This document shows positions 22,090 through 33,997 of a stretch of 64,000 nucleotides of DNA, piece by piece (the stretch's first letter is position 1; each line of letters starts with the position of its first letter). This DNA is from Cryptococcus deneoformans JEC21 (lineage: Eukaryota > Basidiomycota > Tremellomycetes > Tremellales > Cryptococcaceae): the NCBI RefSeq assembly GCF_000091045.1, contig NC_006670.1, positions 768,501-832,500 of the forward strand. Reading direction: 5' to 3'. A program made the translations under genes and the position numbers. The notes beneath the pieces are model-generated. The model worked only from the letters and a program-made list of their open reading frames with translations, did not search any database and was not told where the DNA came from.

Positions 22090-23670
22090 TTATCCAATAT
22101 CTCCCAGACCTTCCAGGAACTTTTGATAGTCGTCGTCCACATCCCGTTTCTCTTCAGACCCGTTTTTCCCAAGTACGCCGTGTGCACCCCCAAGAACCCC
22201 ACTCAACTTGCCCAGGAGTCCTTCCCCCTCCGCCAGCTTGGGTCGTTTGATCTCATCCCCGTCTTCATCAATCTCACCAGCTCCCGGTGCTGCATTCACT
22301 GTCATTCCACCTGCGCCATTAGAAGAACCGCCAGGACCTGCTTTACGTCGCCTGACGCCTCGCGGAACGAACGCTGTCGTTTCCTTGCGTAAATCACGCA
22401 GCACAGGGGCGGCAGAAATTTCTCCTGATGCTCCGGGCACTCCTGCAGATTGTGTAATAGGGGCTTTTGCATCGCTTGACGCAGCGACAGGTATGGGTTT
22501 AGGGGATGCAGATGTGGAGACACCGGTACCGCTTGGTCCAGAAGGTCGAGTCGGCAGAGCATGTGCCATCTTGTGCGCCTGGTAAGGAATAGTTGGCTTA
22601 TTGCTCAATGGGTCTTGCACAGGTACCGGTGGCCTATTATGAGCAACATTAGGGGCGTGAGGCCGTGGTGGCATGGGGGGACGGAAGCTAGGTGGGGGTG
22701 GAGGGGGTACACCATAGGCGAAATGATGGGGAGGTCGGTATCCTGCCGATGGCGGGAAAAATCCTGAGCCACTGGGCGGCAAAGGCGGGCCACTCGGCAG
22801 AGGCGGTACCGGCAAAATGGCCTGTGGCTCCGGAGGCGGTCCCTCGGGTAGCGGAATGTCGTCTGAATCATCAGAATCATCGCCATCGCCCTCTTCATCA
22901 CTGTCTGGTGGCGGACCTTCAGGCATGACTATATCGTCGTCGCTTTCATCTTCCTCGCTCTCTTCTTCCTCGGCTGCTACAACCCATTGAGATCAGTAGT
23001 TGACTGGGAGATTGGAAGGTAAGGCTTAAGACGTGAGAAACTTACTTCTTTCACGGTAGGGCATTCCGGGCGGAGGGACACCGAATGGGTTATATACTGG
23101 ATCATAATAGACACTCCTCTTTGGGTTCCTCAGTCTCCCTCGTTCATCGTAAAGCTGCTTCCCCGATCCAGACCCCTCGCCTTCACCGTCTTGGTCCTGC
23201 TCAGTCTTGCGCCGTATGTTGTATATGCGATCATGTTCCTCTGGATGTTCCGAGACGTATTTTTCCTTTAGCTTTGAAACATATTGCAACTCTGATTCCA
23301 ACTCTTGGATTTTCTTCTTGTTGGCTGGATTATCTGCGCAATGGTAAGGTAAGGATGAGAAAGCTCTACACGTTAACACAAAAGAAAAGGGCTACTGCAC
23401 ATACTCTCAGCCTTGAGAGAACGAATTTCTGTTTCGAGCTCTCTTGTATCCTTCTTTACAGTCTGTGTCTCTCTTGCTTTTTGCCTTGCTTCTTTGTTCT
23501 ACTTTCTATCAGCTCCTATCCGAAATTTCCATGTCAGCAGACCTACCTTTTTGAGCTCTTTCGCCTTGAGCTGCTTGCCTGTGATTCAAGGTAATTGTTA
23601 GCGTTTGGCCGAGACTCCGATATCGCAACGTACGATACGCCTCTGCTGGATTGTGGCTCTTCTTAGCCAT
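22090..23670 (-). CDS. WBP11: WBP11-family splicing factor
   Basis: Nuclear spliceosome-associated protein with an N-terminal Wbp11 domain. The start is fixed by the invariant MAKKSHNPAEAYRKQLKAKE, assembled across an intron, followed by KKNKEARQKARETQT and a coiled coil with NPANKKKIQELESELQYV. Then come GRLRNPKRSVYYDPVYNPFG, an acidic region, and long Pro-rich tracts of the PPGPP/PPPP type that in relatives bind WW domains. The C-terminus has the family motif LRKETTAFVPRGVRRRK. Five short introns are inferred; one acceptor (gtag before AACAAAGAA) was chosen over a closer-fitting aag because only it keeps the NKEARQKA block in frame. Divergent from ARPC5, about 250 bp apart. Confidence 0.9.
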
Positions 23671-23918
23671 GATTATATGGTTCTACCGATAGACGTAAAG
23701 CGGATTACTATATTGTTCTTTGTGAGGATTTACATGCATAGCTATCGTCATCGGCGGTCAAAACAAGTGCAGCAATCGAGGTACATGCATTGTGAGGGGC
23801 GCTTTCTTAATTGCACCCCCACACAACGACGTCACTATATCATCGTCGGCCACCTCACCGTCGTCACGACCAAGCATCTCTCCTCTTTCCATTCCTCTTC
23901 TCGGCCCGTCACAACACC

Positions 23919-24654
23919 ATGTCAGACTACGCGTTCCGAAAGATCGATATCGATGCGTTGGATGAGGATGTTCTCCTGCCGTCTGATCTGTATGACCCCG
24001 ATCCGAGAGGACCTGACGGTGTGCTGGAAGATGCGAAGCGAAGGAGTGCAGACGTTAGGGGTTTGGTGAGCCGGTGAGTTGTTCGGTTCGTGTCTTTGCG
24101 GGCGGCTTGGCGTATGGCAATTCCAGGGCATAAATTGGATGAGAGAATTAAAAAGAGAGTTCTAACATGAGAGTAGAGGCGATGTGGCAGGTGCCCTCAG
24201 TACAATCTTGACAGATCCGCCATATGGGGACGGTGTGGATGAAGCCAAGGTAAGAAGCCGTGGTCAAATCTCACAATACCATGCTTACCGTTGTCTTCTT
24301 TCAAATCAATTCCGGCAGAGTCTCACGACTTCCTCTCTTCTACTCATCCTCAATTCCACACGCTCAGCTGATATCCCCACCATGATCAAGAATCTCGACC
24401 AAGTACAGCAAGACCGATTGATGGCGTACCTGTACAAGGGAATGGCGGTATTGGCTCAGGGCGGAGAAGTCAGTGGAAGTGTACTCCTGACGTGGCATGA
24501 AAAGGTGAGATTTAAATGCTGGGAGTTATGGCTGCTCCTTTTAAATGGGTACTGTTTGCTGATCTAGCAATTTATTATGGTTTTTTTACAGCTTACCGAG
24601 GTTGCAGGCGTTGGGTGTATTGTGCGAGTGATGACTGACCGGAAAACGTTGTAA
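23919..24654 (+). CDS. ARC15: Arp2/3 complex subunit 5 (p16-Arc)
   Basis: Smallest subunit of the Arp2/3 actin-nucleating complex in cortical patches. Four exons (23919-24073, 24177-24249, 24319-24504, 24592-24654) give 158 residues, the usual size. Recognisable segments are MSDYAFRKIDIDALDED, the repeat-like helix ending ALSTILTDPPYGDG, MIKNLDQVQQDRLMAYLYKG, WHEKLTEVAGVGCIVRVMTD and the terminal RKTL. The 5' exon is short and begins at the first ATG. Confidence 0.95.
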
Positions 24655-24891
24655 AAATGCGGACATTGAACAGACGCAGATGTAAACGGCCAGTGTAATA
24701 AGGGCTTTGTAGATTTACCATGAATATGGTCAACAACTAGTTTTACGCGCCATGATTCTTGGACTGAAAAAAAAAGGTCAAGACGACCATAAATGATCTT
24801 GATCCATACACGGTGCACCAATGTCTATCATAAGAGCCGGCTTCCCTCATTCCCCTATCGTCATCCATTTTTTTTGGCTCATCCCCATGTC

Positions 24892-25894
24892 TTACTTCCT
24901 TCCGTATCGTGCCTTCTTGCCAAGGTCGAAAGGCACATACCTGTACTTGATCATATGTCTGCATTCCGTGTCAGCATCCCATGTCAAACGCCCCCGAATG
25001 AAATTGCCAAAACGCACTGAATCTGTCTGCGCATAGTCAATCCAAACAAGGTGAAAAAGTAGACGAGCAGAATGGGCCAGTACACGGGAACGTCAGTGGC
25101 GCGCGTAATGGTACAAAGCAGAGCGATGGCATTAGCCTTGGTGGCAGAGTACCAGAATTTGAACTCTGCGGTAACATTAGCGTCCGTGTACTGGTGCATA
25201 ATAAGCAGATACTGACCTGGAAGACGCCTGATAAAAGGCCTAAACTCTTCATCTTCCTCCCCGTTCGAGAAGCCGTTCAGTAATCCTTTGAGTCCGCCCG
25301 GAGTCTTGGCGGGGCCGGCACCGGGCAAACCGGGGGCACCTTCTTCAACATCGTCCGCGGCCAAGTCTTCCGCCAACGAGGGGTCGAATCGGGGCTGGAG
25401 GAAGGCAAGGAACAAGTTGAGGATGTAGATGGCAAGGGCGTAGCAGACGATGTACCACTGCGGTCTTTTACATCAGCACGCGGGACAAGCGATCTGTGAA
25501 GACGGCCACTCACGCCCTGACGCAGGATGACATTGAGAGCAAACAGCAAGAACAATCCAAGGGTGACCAACCACCTTTCGAGCACATGCGGCGTCGACCT
25601 GTCCAGCAAACCCTGCCATTTCCTGGCCCATACGTTGGTGTTCTCCCTGACAAGCTGGGCGACGTTCCTTTCCTCTGGCAGGCCGCCGCGCACGCCCGCG
25701 CCCGGGGCCATGTTGGGGACGGGGGTGGACGACATGGAGTGGGGAGTCATGCCCGCGAGGCCTGACTTGGGGGGGAAGCCGGAGCCGGGCCCCGCGGAGG
25801 GCGCCGCCTGGGTCGGGGGGTACGGGTTCACCGCCGGGTATGTCTGTGGCTGGGGCGTGAGCGGGGGACTGGCGGGCGGGCGGCTTACATTCAT
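24892..25894 (-). CDS. RER1: Rer1 ER/Golgi sorting receptor
   Basis: Four-span Golgi protein that retrieves ER membrane proteins. Four exons; the first (25514-25894) codes 127 residues. Family blocks: [20 protein letters not shown] sequence (here [20 protein letters not shown]), [76 protein letters not shown] and [19 protein letters not shown]. Compared with yeast Rer1 there is a Pro/Gly-rich N-terminal extension of about 75 residues and an acidic/Gly insert of about 30 residues after DPSL. Ends in basic residues (GRK), consistent with the family's C-terminal retrieval signal. Divergent from CDC27. Confidence 0.93.
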
Positions 25895-26077
25895 CGTGGC
25901 GTGGCGGGGAAAAGAAGGATAGTGCGAACCGTTTCGCGCGCGGTGCAGCGTTATTTACGCCGAGCAGGGTGTTTCTTATTAACTTAATTTGCCCAGCGGA
26001 GACGGCCGCCGGCGGTGGAGGGTTGTCGAGTTATGTTGGCATTATTTACGAGCACAAACACTCTCAGCAGCACCAGC

Positions 26078-28658
26078 ATGAACACCCACCTCGCAGCCCG
26101 TCTTCAGCACCTCGCATCCTCCTACCCGCCGCACACAGCCCTCTTCTACGCCCGCATATGGCACACACTCGCGCCCACCACAGACAGCAACCACGACTCC
26201 CTGCATGCGCTCGCGCTCGCTTTCCTCCAAGCAGCAGAGCCATACTCCGCCATACACCTCGTCAGAGACCACACAGGCCTCGACAACCTCGATCTGGATC
26301 TGGAAATCAGGTTTGAGAGGACAGACAAGGTGTGTGGCGGCTGTGCCATGATCGTTGCTCGCTGCTGTGAGAAACTAGGCAGGTACTCGGAGGGACAGGC
26401 CGTCTTGGCCAGGGCGTTGAAAAGAGGTGCCAATATCAGTAGGTTTGGTTGCAACGTTGATGAGTACCCCGTCCTGACGCTTGACAGATTTAGCATTGCC
26501 TGCACCCTCATCGAATGCTGCAACGGCATATCTACTCCTGGCCAACCTGTCACACAAAGGTAAATCTCCAGAAACAGCCATCGAAAATTATAGGAAAGCG
26601 CTTGATGAGGATCCTTGGATGTGGGAAGCCTTTACTAATCTCTGTGACGTCGGTAGGTTGAAGTCTTTTGATGTTTCTCTCTTTCAGCCAATTCGGGAAC
26701 TAACGAAGCACTCGCAAGGTGCCCCACCCCCTATCGAGTCCCTCTTCCCCGCAGGAGCGGGCCTTTCTCTCTCTAGGCACGCCTCACGATCGTCAAGGCC
26801 CCCATTGTCGCCAAACATTCATCGCCAGAAATCCCCTATAGAACCGGCACCTGGCGTTCTGAGGCTTCACCAAGCCCAAGCAGGTGCTGGCAATAGTGGT
26901 GGATTGTTTACCCCCGACGTCGAAGGAATTGGAGGGAAAACGGGTCTTGGTATGATGGGCAATCCTTCTTCTTGGGAGTAAGTCCATTCACCATCAGTCG
27001 TACAGCAAAGCACTGACTTGAACTGGCCAAGCTCGTCATCCATAATAGGCGACACCACTTTTGCGGTCCCGGAACAACCGACCAAGAGACCATTCCCGTC
27101 GTTCATGTCAACTGCGACCAGCTTCCTTCCATCGTCTCTTCGAGGTGGTACATCGACCCCAGCAGGAAGTGACTCTCCACCTAAATTGCCTACTATGAAA
27201 CGACCCAGAGGCAAAGATCCTGTCAAAAGGCCAGTGGAAACACCCCAGTCACAGATGAGCAGCGGACTACCTCTTGCCAAAGAATTGAGGCCAAACGGCG
27301 CAAAGTACGAAGACTCGGATGCTCCCCGTCGTAGCTCGCGGCTCAAAACGACAACTTCTAAACCTGCACCCAAAATTCCCCGCGATCCGCACGCCACGCG
27401 CTCTCGATCAGTCACTTCCTCCAACTCCAATAACGAGGTCCCTTCTCCTCCCTCGTTGACATCGCAAGATGCGATTCTACAAAGGGAAGCGGATGAGTAT
27501 CTCAAGGATATAGTAAAAAAATGCGCAAGGGTTTACAAAAGTTTAAGCCGGTATCAGTGCCAACAGGCCATCAAGGAGGTGGATGCCTTGCCCGGAGAGT
27601 TGAAGACATCACCATGGGCAATGGAAATTCTAGGGAGGGCGTTTTACGAGATTGCCAACTATGCCATGGTAAAACATCTGCCCTATCTTTTTAAAAGCTA
27701 TTGCTAATCCAAACCATACACCCGCAGGCACGGCGAGCATTCACGTTTCTTCAACAGCAAGAACCGTACCGCATCCAATCCATGGAGCAGTTATCCACCC
27801 TTCTCTGGCATCTCACCGACCTCCCTGCACTTTCACACCTTTCTCAAAGCTTGATCTCAATCAGTCGTTCCTCTCCTCAGGCTTGGATCGCCGTGGGGAA
27901 TTGCTTCAGCTTGCAAAAAGACCATGATGAGGCTATGAGATGTTTTAGGAGAGCGACACAAGTGGATGAAGGTTGCGCTTATGCGTGGACACTGTGTGGG
28001 TATGAAGCGGTAGAGATGGAAGAGTATGAGAGGGCTATGGCGTTCTATCGAACGGCCATCAGAACAGACGCAAGACATTATAATGCTTGGTATGTTTTTT
28101 TTTTCCGTACCAGGCGACATCGACGGCTGATCAAGAAAAGGTATGGGATGGGACTAGTATATCTCAAAACGGATAGACCGCGATATGCGGAGCATCACTT
28201 TAGAAGAGCCGTCGAAATCAACCCGACCAATCCCGTCCTTTTATGTTGTGTTGGCATGGTAAGTTACGAGTCATTTTACCCTCTTGAAGCAAATGACGAC
28301 TAACATCGATTTAAAAAAGGCGCTGGAAAAGTCAGACGATGTCGTGCAAGCTCTTCACTTTTATGAGCGTGCCTCCAAATACGCGCCCACCTCCGCGATG
28401 GTGCAGTTCAAACGCATTCGTGCCCTTGTCGCTCTTCAACGGTACGACGAGGCCATTTCAGCGCTTGTACCCCTCACACACAGTGCACCGGACGAAGCAA
28501 ATGTCTTTTTCTTGCTGGGAAAATGTTTACTCAAGAAGGAGAGAAGACAAGAAGCTACAGTGGCATTTACAAATGCTCGGGAACTGGAACCCAAATTGGA
28601 AGGCGTCATCAATGCTGTTTTGGCCGCAAACGGAGAAGAGGGAGAGGATGAGGAATGA
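26078..28658 (+). CDS. CDC27: Anaphase-promoting complex subunit Cdc27/APC3
   Basis: TPR scaffold of the APC/C ubiquitin ligase, which binds coactivators through IR tails. Six exons are inferred. N-terminal TPR-like helices (LALAFLQAAEPYSAIHLVRD; IVARCCEKLGRYSEGQAVLA), then YLLLANLSHKGKSPETAIEN and DEDPWMWEAFTNLCDVG, the typical end of the N-terminal block. A long Ser/Pro-rich, probably phosphorylated linker follows. The C-terminal TPR array is well preserved: AWIAVGNCFSLQKDHDEAM, AYAWTLCGYEAVEMEEYERA, HYNAWYGMGLVYLKTDRPRY, NPVLLCCVGMALEKSDD and NVFFLLGKCLLKKERRQEA. The stretch after NLCDVG is read without an intron because the apparent 35-nt intron there is too short and breaks the frame. 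An in-frame ATG at 26033 is an alternative start. Confidence 0.92.
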
Positions 28659-28889
28659 ACGGCAGCGTACGCATAGTGTTTTTTTTATTAAGTTTTACGA
28701 ACCTTTACGTCAGATTCAAGTATTTTGATTACGTCCTTTGTTCTTAGGCTCACAAAGGACATGTATGGTATATATGCATTTTTGCCACACCTCGCTACTA
28801 ACGAATAGTAACAATACTAACCGCAACAGTATTCGTCAAGATTTCAGGCTTGAACTCACTGGTGGAAGCAACATTTTCAAAATCGCACA

Positions 28890-31800
28890 ATGCAAAACTC
28901 TGTACCACCGGCAACCTTTCGCCGGATCAACTCCCTCCCACTTTCTCACTCCCACTCGCCGACACCTACTGACAACGCGTCCAGTGGTTGGGTGACCACC
29001 ACGTCTTCTTGGACAAGCTCTACAAAAGATCCGCCAAGCACACTTGATGTGTTAAGCAAGGGAGGAGGCCCGTTGGCTTGGACAGAAGTAAGGCATAGAT
29101 TACAGGAAGGAGAACATGTAGATGTCGATGGCGAGGGGAATAACGGTAAATTCACATACAAAGGCTTAAATGAAACTTGCAACTGATCAGAAATGCAGTG
29201 GGTCACTGTAGTCAAGCTGTCATACTATCATGTCTTCATCTCGCGCATGAAATGGCTTTGCGAGAAGTAGGCATGTATGCATGGACTGTCCCAGCTGTAA
29301 AAGATCCAACGGGCAGCATGATGAAGATTATGAAACGTACGTTAACAGCTGTCTGTCAAGTATACTTTCAAAAAGAAGAACAAGAAGAAAGGAAAGCTGA
29401 TGAAGGACTTGAAGAGTACGAAAAGCAGATAAAGGCTATGAGCAGGCATGCAGATCTAAGGTGCCGTTCCGTACGTGGTTATCCCACATATCTGGAAACA
29501 AGATTTATGCTAAAATACTCACTTAGGTGCCAGATCCTTCCAAACTCTCCATCCAACACCATCTTCAGAAAGCCCGACAGGCCGCAGGTCTCAACAGCTA
29601 TGTCGCGGTCATCTATAGCGGCCATGGAATCCAAGAGCCCCCAACAGAAGCTGGGGAGCTGTGGTGCTATGATAAAAATTTTGAAGAGTGTTTGCAGTCT
29701 GGGTGTGGCCCTTCTGAGTAAGTACAAGGTCGTTCGATGACTATGGAAAAAGGTAACTCGATCAACTTTCATAGGTATATCCCCATTCTTTTGTTCGACC
29801 TCCTCACCTGGGCTGGTGCTTCGACATGTTACGTCTGGGACTGCAAAAACGCAGGTCGATTTATTCGCGCCGCCAAAACAGAGGCAGAGGAGATTGACTC
29901 TCAGCTCCGAACGGCAGCCGCTCAAAATCCGTCAGTAGCAGAGACGCAGCCGGCAACGTATGCTAAACGGCAGATACACTTCGCTGCCTGTAGCACAGAG
30001 CAAGTTCTGCCCAAAGTCAAAGGTTTACCTGATGACTTATTCACTGCCTGCCTGACAACACCATTGAGGATCGCTTTGTTGTTCCACAATTTACAGTGCT
30101 TTCCTCTTACTAGAAAGAATGCCGAGAAAGCCACCATAAAAAGTCCCGCTTATATGGACGGGCTTTGGGAGAACATGAGCCAAAGTCTGAAAGATCGATT
30201 GTGGTCGGAATTGACGGCAATTCTGCATACCATTGCCTGGCAAACACTCGATGGGTCAGAGTATCAGAAATTATTTGGAAAATCGGGTGATGTGGTCAAC
30301 AATATAGCAAGCGGATTCTTACTCTCGCAAAGGGTTCTCGGAGCATTCAAAGTGACCCCTGAGTCTGTTCCGAGCATTCCGTCTTCAGTTTCCAACCATG
30401 CCTTGTGGACAACATGGGATCTTATCCTTGACAATTTGTTCGAACAATTGCCAAAATACTTCGATGACGCTCACCCCAATGTCACATGGGGAAAAAGATC
30501 TCAAACTTGTCTCTTTCATGGCTGACCAGCTCGAGAGTATCACCACGGCTGGACAAAGCTTGCTTTTCACTGAGACACCGAAATCTGGGATGATGCCCGG
30601 CCTGACTAGACTGCCTATCATCTGTAGAGCATCAATGACAGAAGAGTTCAGAGTTCAGGCTTGTTCTGCTCTGGATGCTTGTCTCAACGCGCTTGACGCG
30701 CGGGGCCTGGCCCGTGCCGTACAGGGTGGTGCTCTAGATGTGGCAGTTGAACTTCTCGCATTGCAAGATGAAAGGATCAAGGATCAGGTTATCAGTATAT
30801 GGTCATCTCTTGTAAAGTATGACTCGTGCGTTTTGGCGCTTGCCAAAGAGGGCCTCACAGCTGATAGGTTGACGGACGTTCCAGCCGTTAAATTCTTTCT
30901 TATCGTGTTGCAGGAGAACCTCGCCCATGACAAGTTGTCTCCTGATGCAGGAGACTCTGGTCCGGATACCCAAGAAGATTGTTCAGATTTCAACCTCGTT
31001 CCCACCGTACAGATTGCCGCTGTCTTATCGACCATCGCCAACTTCGTTGTTGGTCGCTCTGCACCGCGTTTCGTGTCTCGCTCCCTGAACATGGCAAATA
31101 TCATGCTTCACTCCTCCTGTGATCTCATTCGTCAGTGGGGGGCTCTGCTCGCCGCTGAAGTGCTGGGAAGTCTTAGTATATCAGATGAAGAGCGCTTATC
31201 CGAAGAGCTAAAAGGAGAGCTCTTGCGTATGGTGGATAGCGGGAATGTAGAAAATCGGGCGGCAGGAATATATGCTTTGTCAAGATGGCTGCCTGTCGGA
31301 GATGAATGGGGAGCATCAGAGCTAGAAGGTATATTGGAACTCTCAGACCATTTGGTCAAGCACAGCAAAGTGGAAGGATCCCCTTTAGTAAGACGGGAGC
31401 TGGCTGAAGTCTTTATCCAAATACTTAAATCTGCCAAAGGCTTCACTGCAATGGCCCTCTGGACTCAGTTGCTTGGATATGCTCTCGACGCTCGACGTCA
31501 AGACATATCAGTAGCTGAAAAAGCTATCATAAACCTTGGGATGAACCTGAAGATGGCACCGAAACAAAAGCTTTTGCTGAATAGGATAGCAGCTATCCTG
31601 AGCGCCGTGTGTGTGCAACGGTACGATCCCGATCCTATGGTAGCCAAAATAGTTCATCAACCTCTGTGCAAAGCTCTCGATATGCTGAGGTCTCAATCCC
31701 AGGAAAGTAAGAAGGATGCCAACGTCTGGAGTGAAATTCAATCTGCGACATTCCTCTCATCGAAGAACAAGCCAGAATGGACCAATGAGATGTTTGAAAC

Positions 31801-33741
31801 AATTCTAGCTGCCAGTGAAAGGGTCAAGGAGCTCTATCAAGGTACATCTTCTGGGAATGACCCTTGTAGATTTACAGCCGAAAGGCCTCAGCACGCCAAG
31901 GAGGCCAAAAGCAGGAAAAGAGTGAATCATGGCTTGTTCGAGAGGAATAAAAGGGCGTTACAAGCTCATATTACGGTGAGCCTAAGTCTAACATGAACCT
32001 TTTCAATGGCTGAAGCAGTGTTCAAATAGCAAGCTAGGCGAAAGGCAGAAATCACATCCCATGATAGTTCTCCAATCAAATCAACGTCTTCTGGCGATAC
32101 CTGGACTATGAGACATCGCGTTCTAGAGGATTCGCTCGTAATAGCCGAACAACAGGGTATGTAATAATAATTATAACGCTACATGTCATTTATACTTACG
32201 CCGGTGGCGTACCAGTGGGCTTGCCATGGAAATGGTCTATGAAGGATATAATATGCCCTGACCCATGGACAACATTGACCTTCCACTCGTTTCACAGCAC
32301 AGTTATGTCTTGCAATAGAGATCATGATCTCTTGATGTGGGACTGGAACTCATCAAGAAAAATAGGTCATGTCAAGCTCAACTTGGCATCACACACCAGT
32401 ATAACTTCTGCAAGGTTTGTGAACGAGTTGCACGAGCAAATCGTCATTCTAGCTGAAATCTGTACGCATTTTTACATATCTTCGTAATGTCAAGCGTGCT
32501 GACCCTTCACTAGGTAATGGCGATATTCACATCCTCGCAGGTCCTCAAGATGCTAGCCGCATCAAGCCCATTGCCAGCTTTCAAGCGCTAAATATGCACT
32601 CGTCGCGGAACATGCTGGTAGAAGATGAAGATCACCGAAGGCTAGTGACAACTTGGTTCAGGCAAAGTGGTAAATTGTGCGTTGGGGGAGCTAGTGAGGT
32701 TATCAACGTCTGGGACTGTCCGGCAGAAAGATGCGTGCAAGTAAGTGAGGGGATTGGAACAGATATGTAAAATACAAGTGTCAGTGGCTCATCATCGAAC
32801 AGGTGCTGGAGACCAAAGCCAATGTGCCTGTCACAACTCTCATAACTGAGCCTGTATCGGGAAATCTGGTAATCGGTGGACAAGCAGATGGAATGGTGCA
32901 ATTATTTGATCTCCGACAATGTCGACGGACGTCCGTTCTCTCGTGGAAAGCTGACCTACCCGGTTTATCAATCCAACAAGAAGACATGAGACTCTTCAAC
33001 ACGAAAAAGGACGGTGTAGCCAAAATGGGCGTAATCTTGGGCGAAAGCAAGCATGTGACTTCCGCATGGTGAGCATCATGACGATATATGAAATGGTAAA
33101 GTATAGCATAAGCTGATCATCTTAATCGGACCCTAAGCTTCAACGGGCTGATAAATGTTCATGACATTCGTAACTTGTCCCAGTCAGCCGCCTCTGTGTT
33201 GGCGCATCCTGATGGTATTGCCTCGGCATCTTTTCAGCCTCACTCAGGTTTGATGTCGACCGTATCATTGTTAAACAAGCCTCCTTTAAACTCATCTAAG
33301 GGGACGATCATGAGTGTCACACCTGCTTATTCACATTCTTCTACCCAATCAAAGCTTTCCACGGCACTTTCCCATTTTCATCTTCGTTCTAGGTCCAATT
33401 CATCTCCTAAAATTCGTCCTTCTTACACCATGAACAATAATATTACTTTGCATCCGAGTGCTGCCTCTATCAGGTCCTCAGCCAACTGGTCCCTTCATCG
33501 CACATCTCTCGGCTCCTGCAATCCGGTGACGGTCGAGTCTATATCTTTCGATTCTCAACCTGCCGATGTGATGGCTCAAGGATTTAGACCTTACACCGTT
33601 ATGCACCCCCTCAGGCCATTCCTAGGGATTGGATTCGGGGAGACGTGTTACCTCCGGGGCTGTGGAGTGGGAAAGGGCGATGATACGGATAGCGGGAGCT
33701 ACACCTTTCTGAGAGAGCAGGCCAAGTACGGTGTTTTATAG
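28890..33741 (+). CDS. KOG1: Raptor/KOG1, TORC1 scaffold (apparent frameshift)
   Basis: Substrate-binding subunit of TORC1. About ten exons. The N-terminal RNC/caspase-like domain is strongly diverged: YSGHGIQEPPTEAGELWCYD stands where relatives have YNGHGVP-PT--GE-W-F, followed after an intron by YIPILLFDLLTWAGAS and VYDCSNAG-like YVWDCKNAG. HEAT-repeat sequence follows (ALWTTWDLILDNLFEQLPKY; LIRQWGALLAAEVLGSL; NVENRAAGIYALSRWLP; GSPLVRRELAEVF), then seven-blade WD40 material to the C-terminus (HDLLMWDWNSSRKIG, LVIGGQADGMVQLFDLRQ, GLINVHDIRN). Around 30470-30515 the conserved frame shifts by one base: DLILDNLFEQLPKYFDD is in one frame and SFMADQLESITTAG in the next, with a GGGGAAAAAG run at 30488-30497 between them and no usable intron. 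Either a one-base error or a real lesion. Confidence 0.82.
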
Positions 33742-33997
33742 ATTATGATAATGATTTGTGCGAATACGAATATTGTATGGCATTGCCAGTGATACAGATT
33801 TCGAATCGAAGATGACAAGCCACCTATGCAAATTTATAGATAATACATGTATATTGTATAGTTATCAATACAAACAAACTAACAGCCACTTCAAACGCTT
33901 TTACCAACTGAGGGAAGCAAAATCATGCAGATTGAAATTCTTAATATCATGATATTTCCAGTACTATAGCGGCGTTTGTCAGCTCATTGACCAGGGC

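Noticed and set aside
26656..26691. A 35-nt gtaggt...ttcag candidate intron in CDC27.
   Set aside because: Shorter than the other introns here, and splicing leads to a stop, whereas reading through keeps a long open frame.
30358..30396. A gtgacc...ttcag stretch of 37 nt in raptor that could be an intron and would move the frame to the downstream one.
   Set aside because: Removing it puts the clearly conserved ALWTTWDLILDNLFEQLPKY out of frame, so it is not the explanation for the frameshift.
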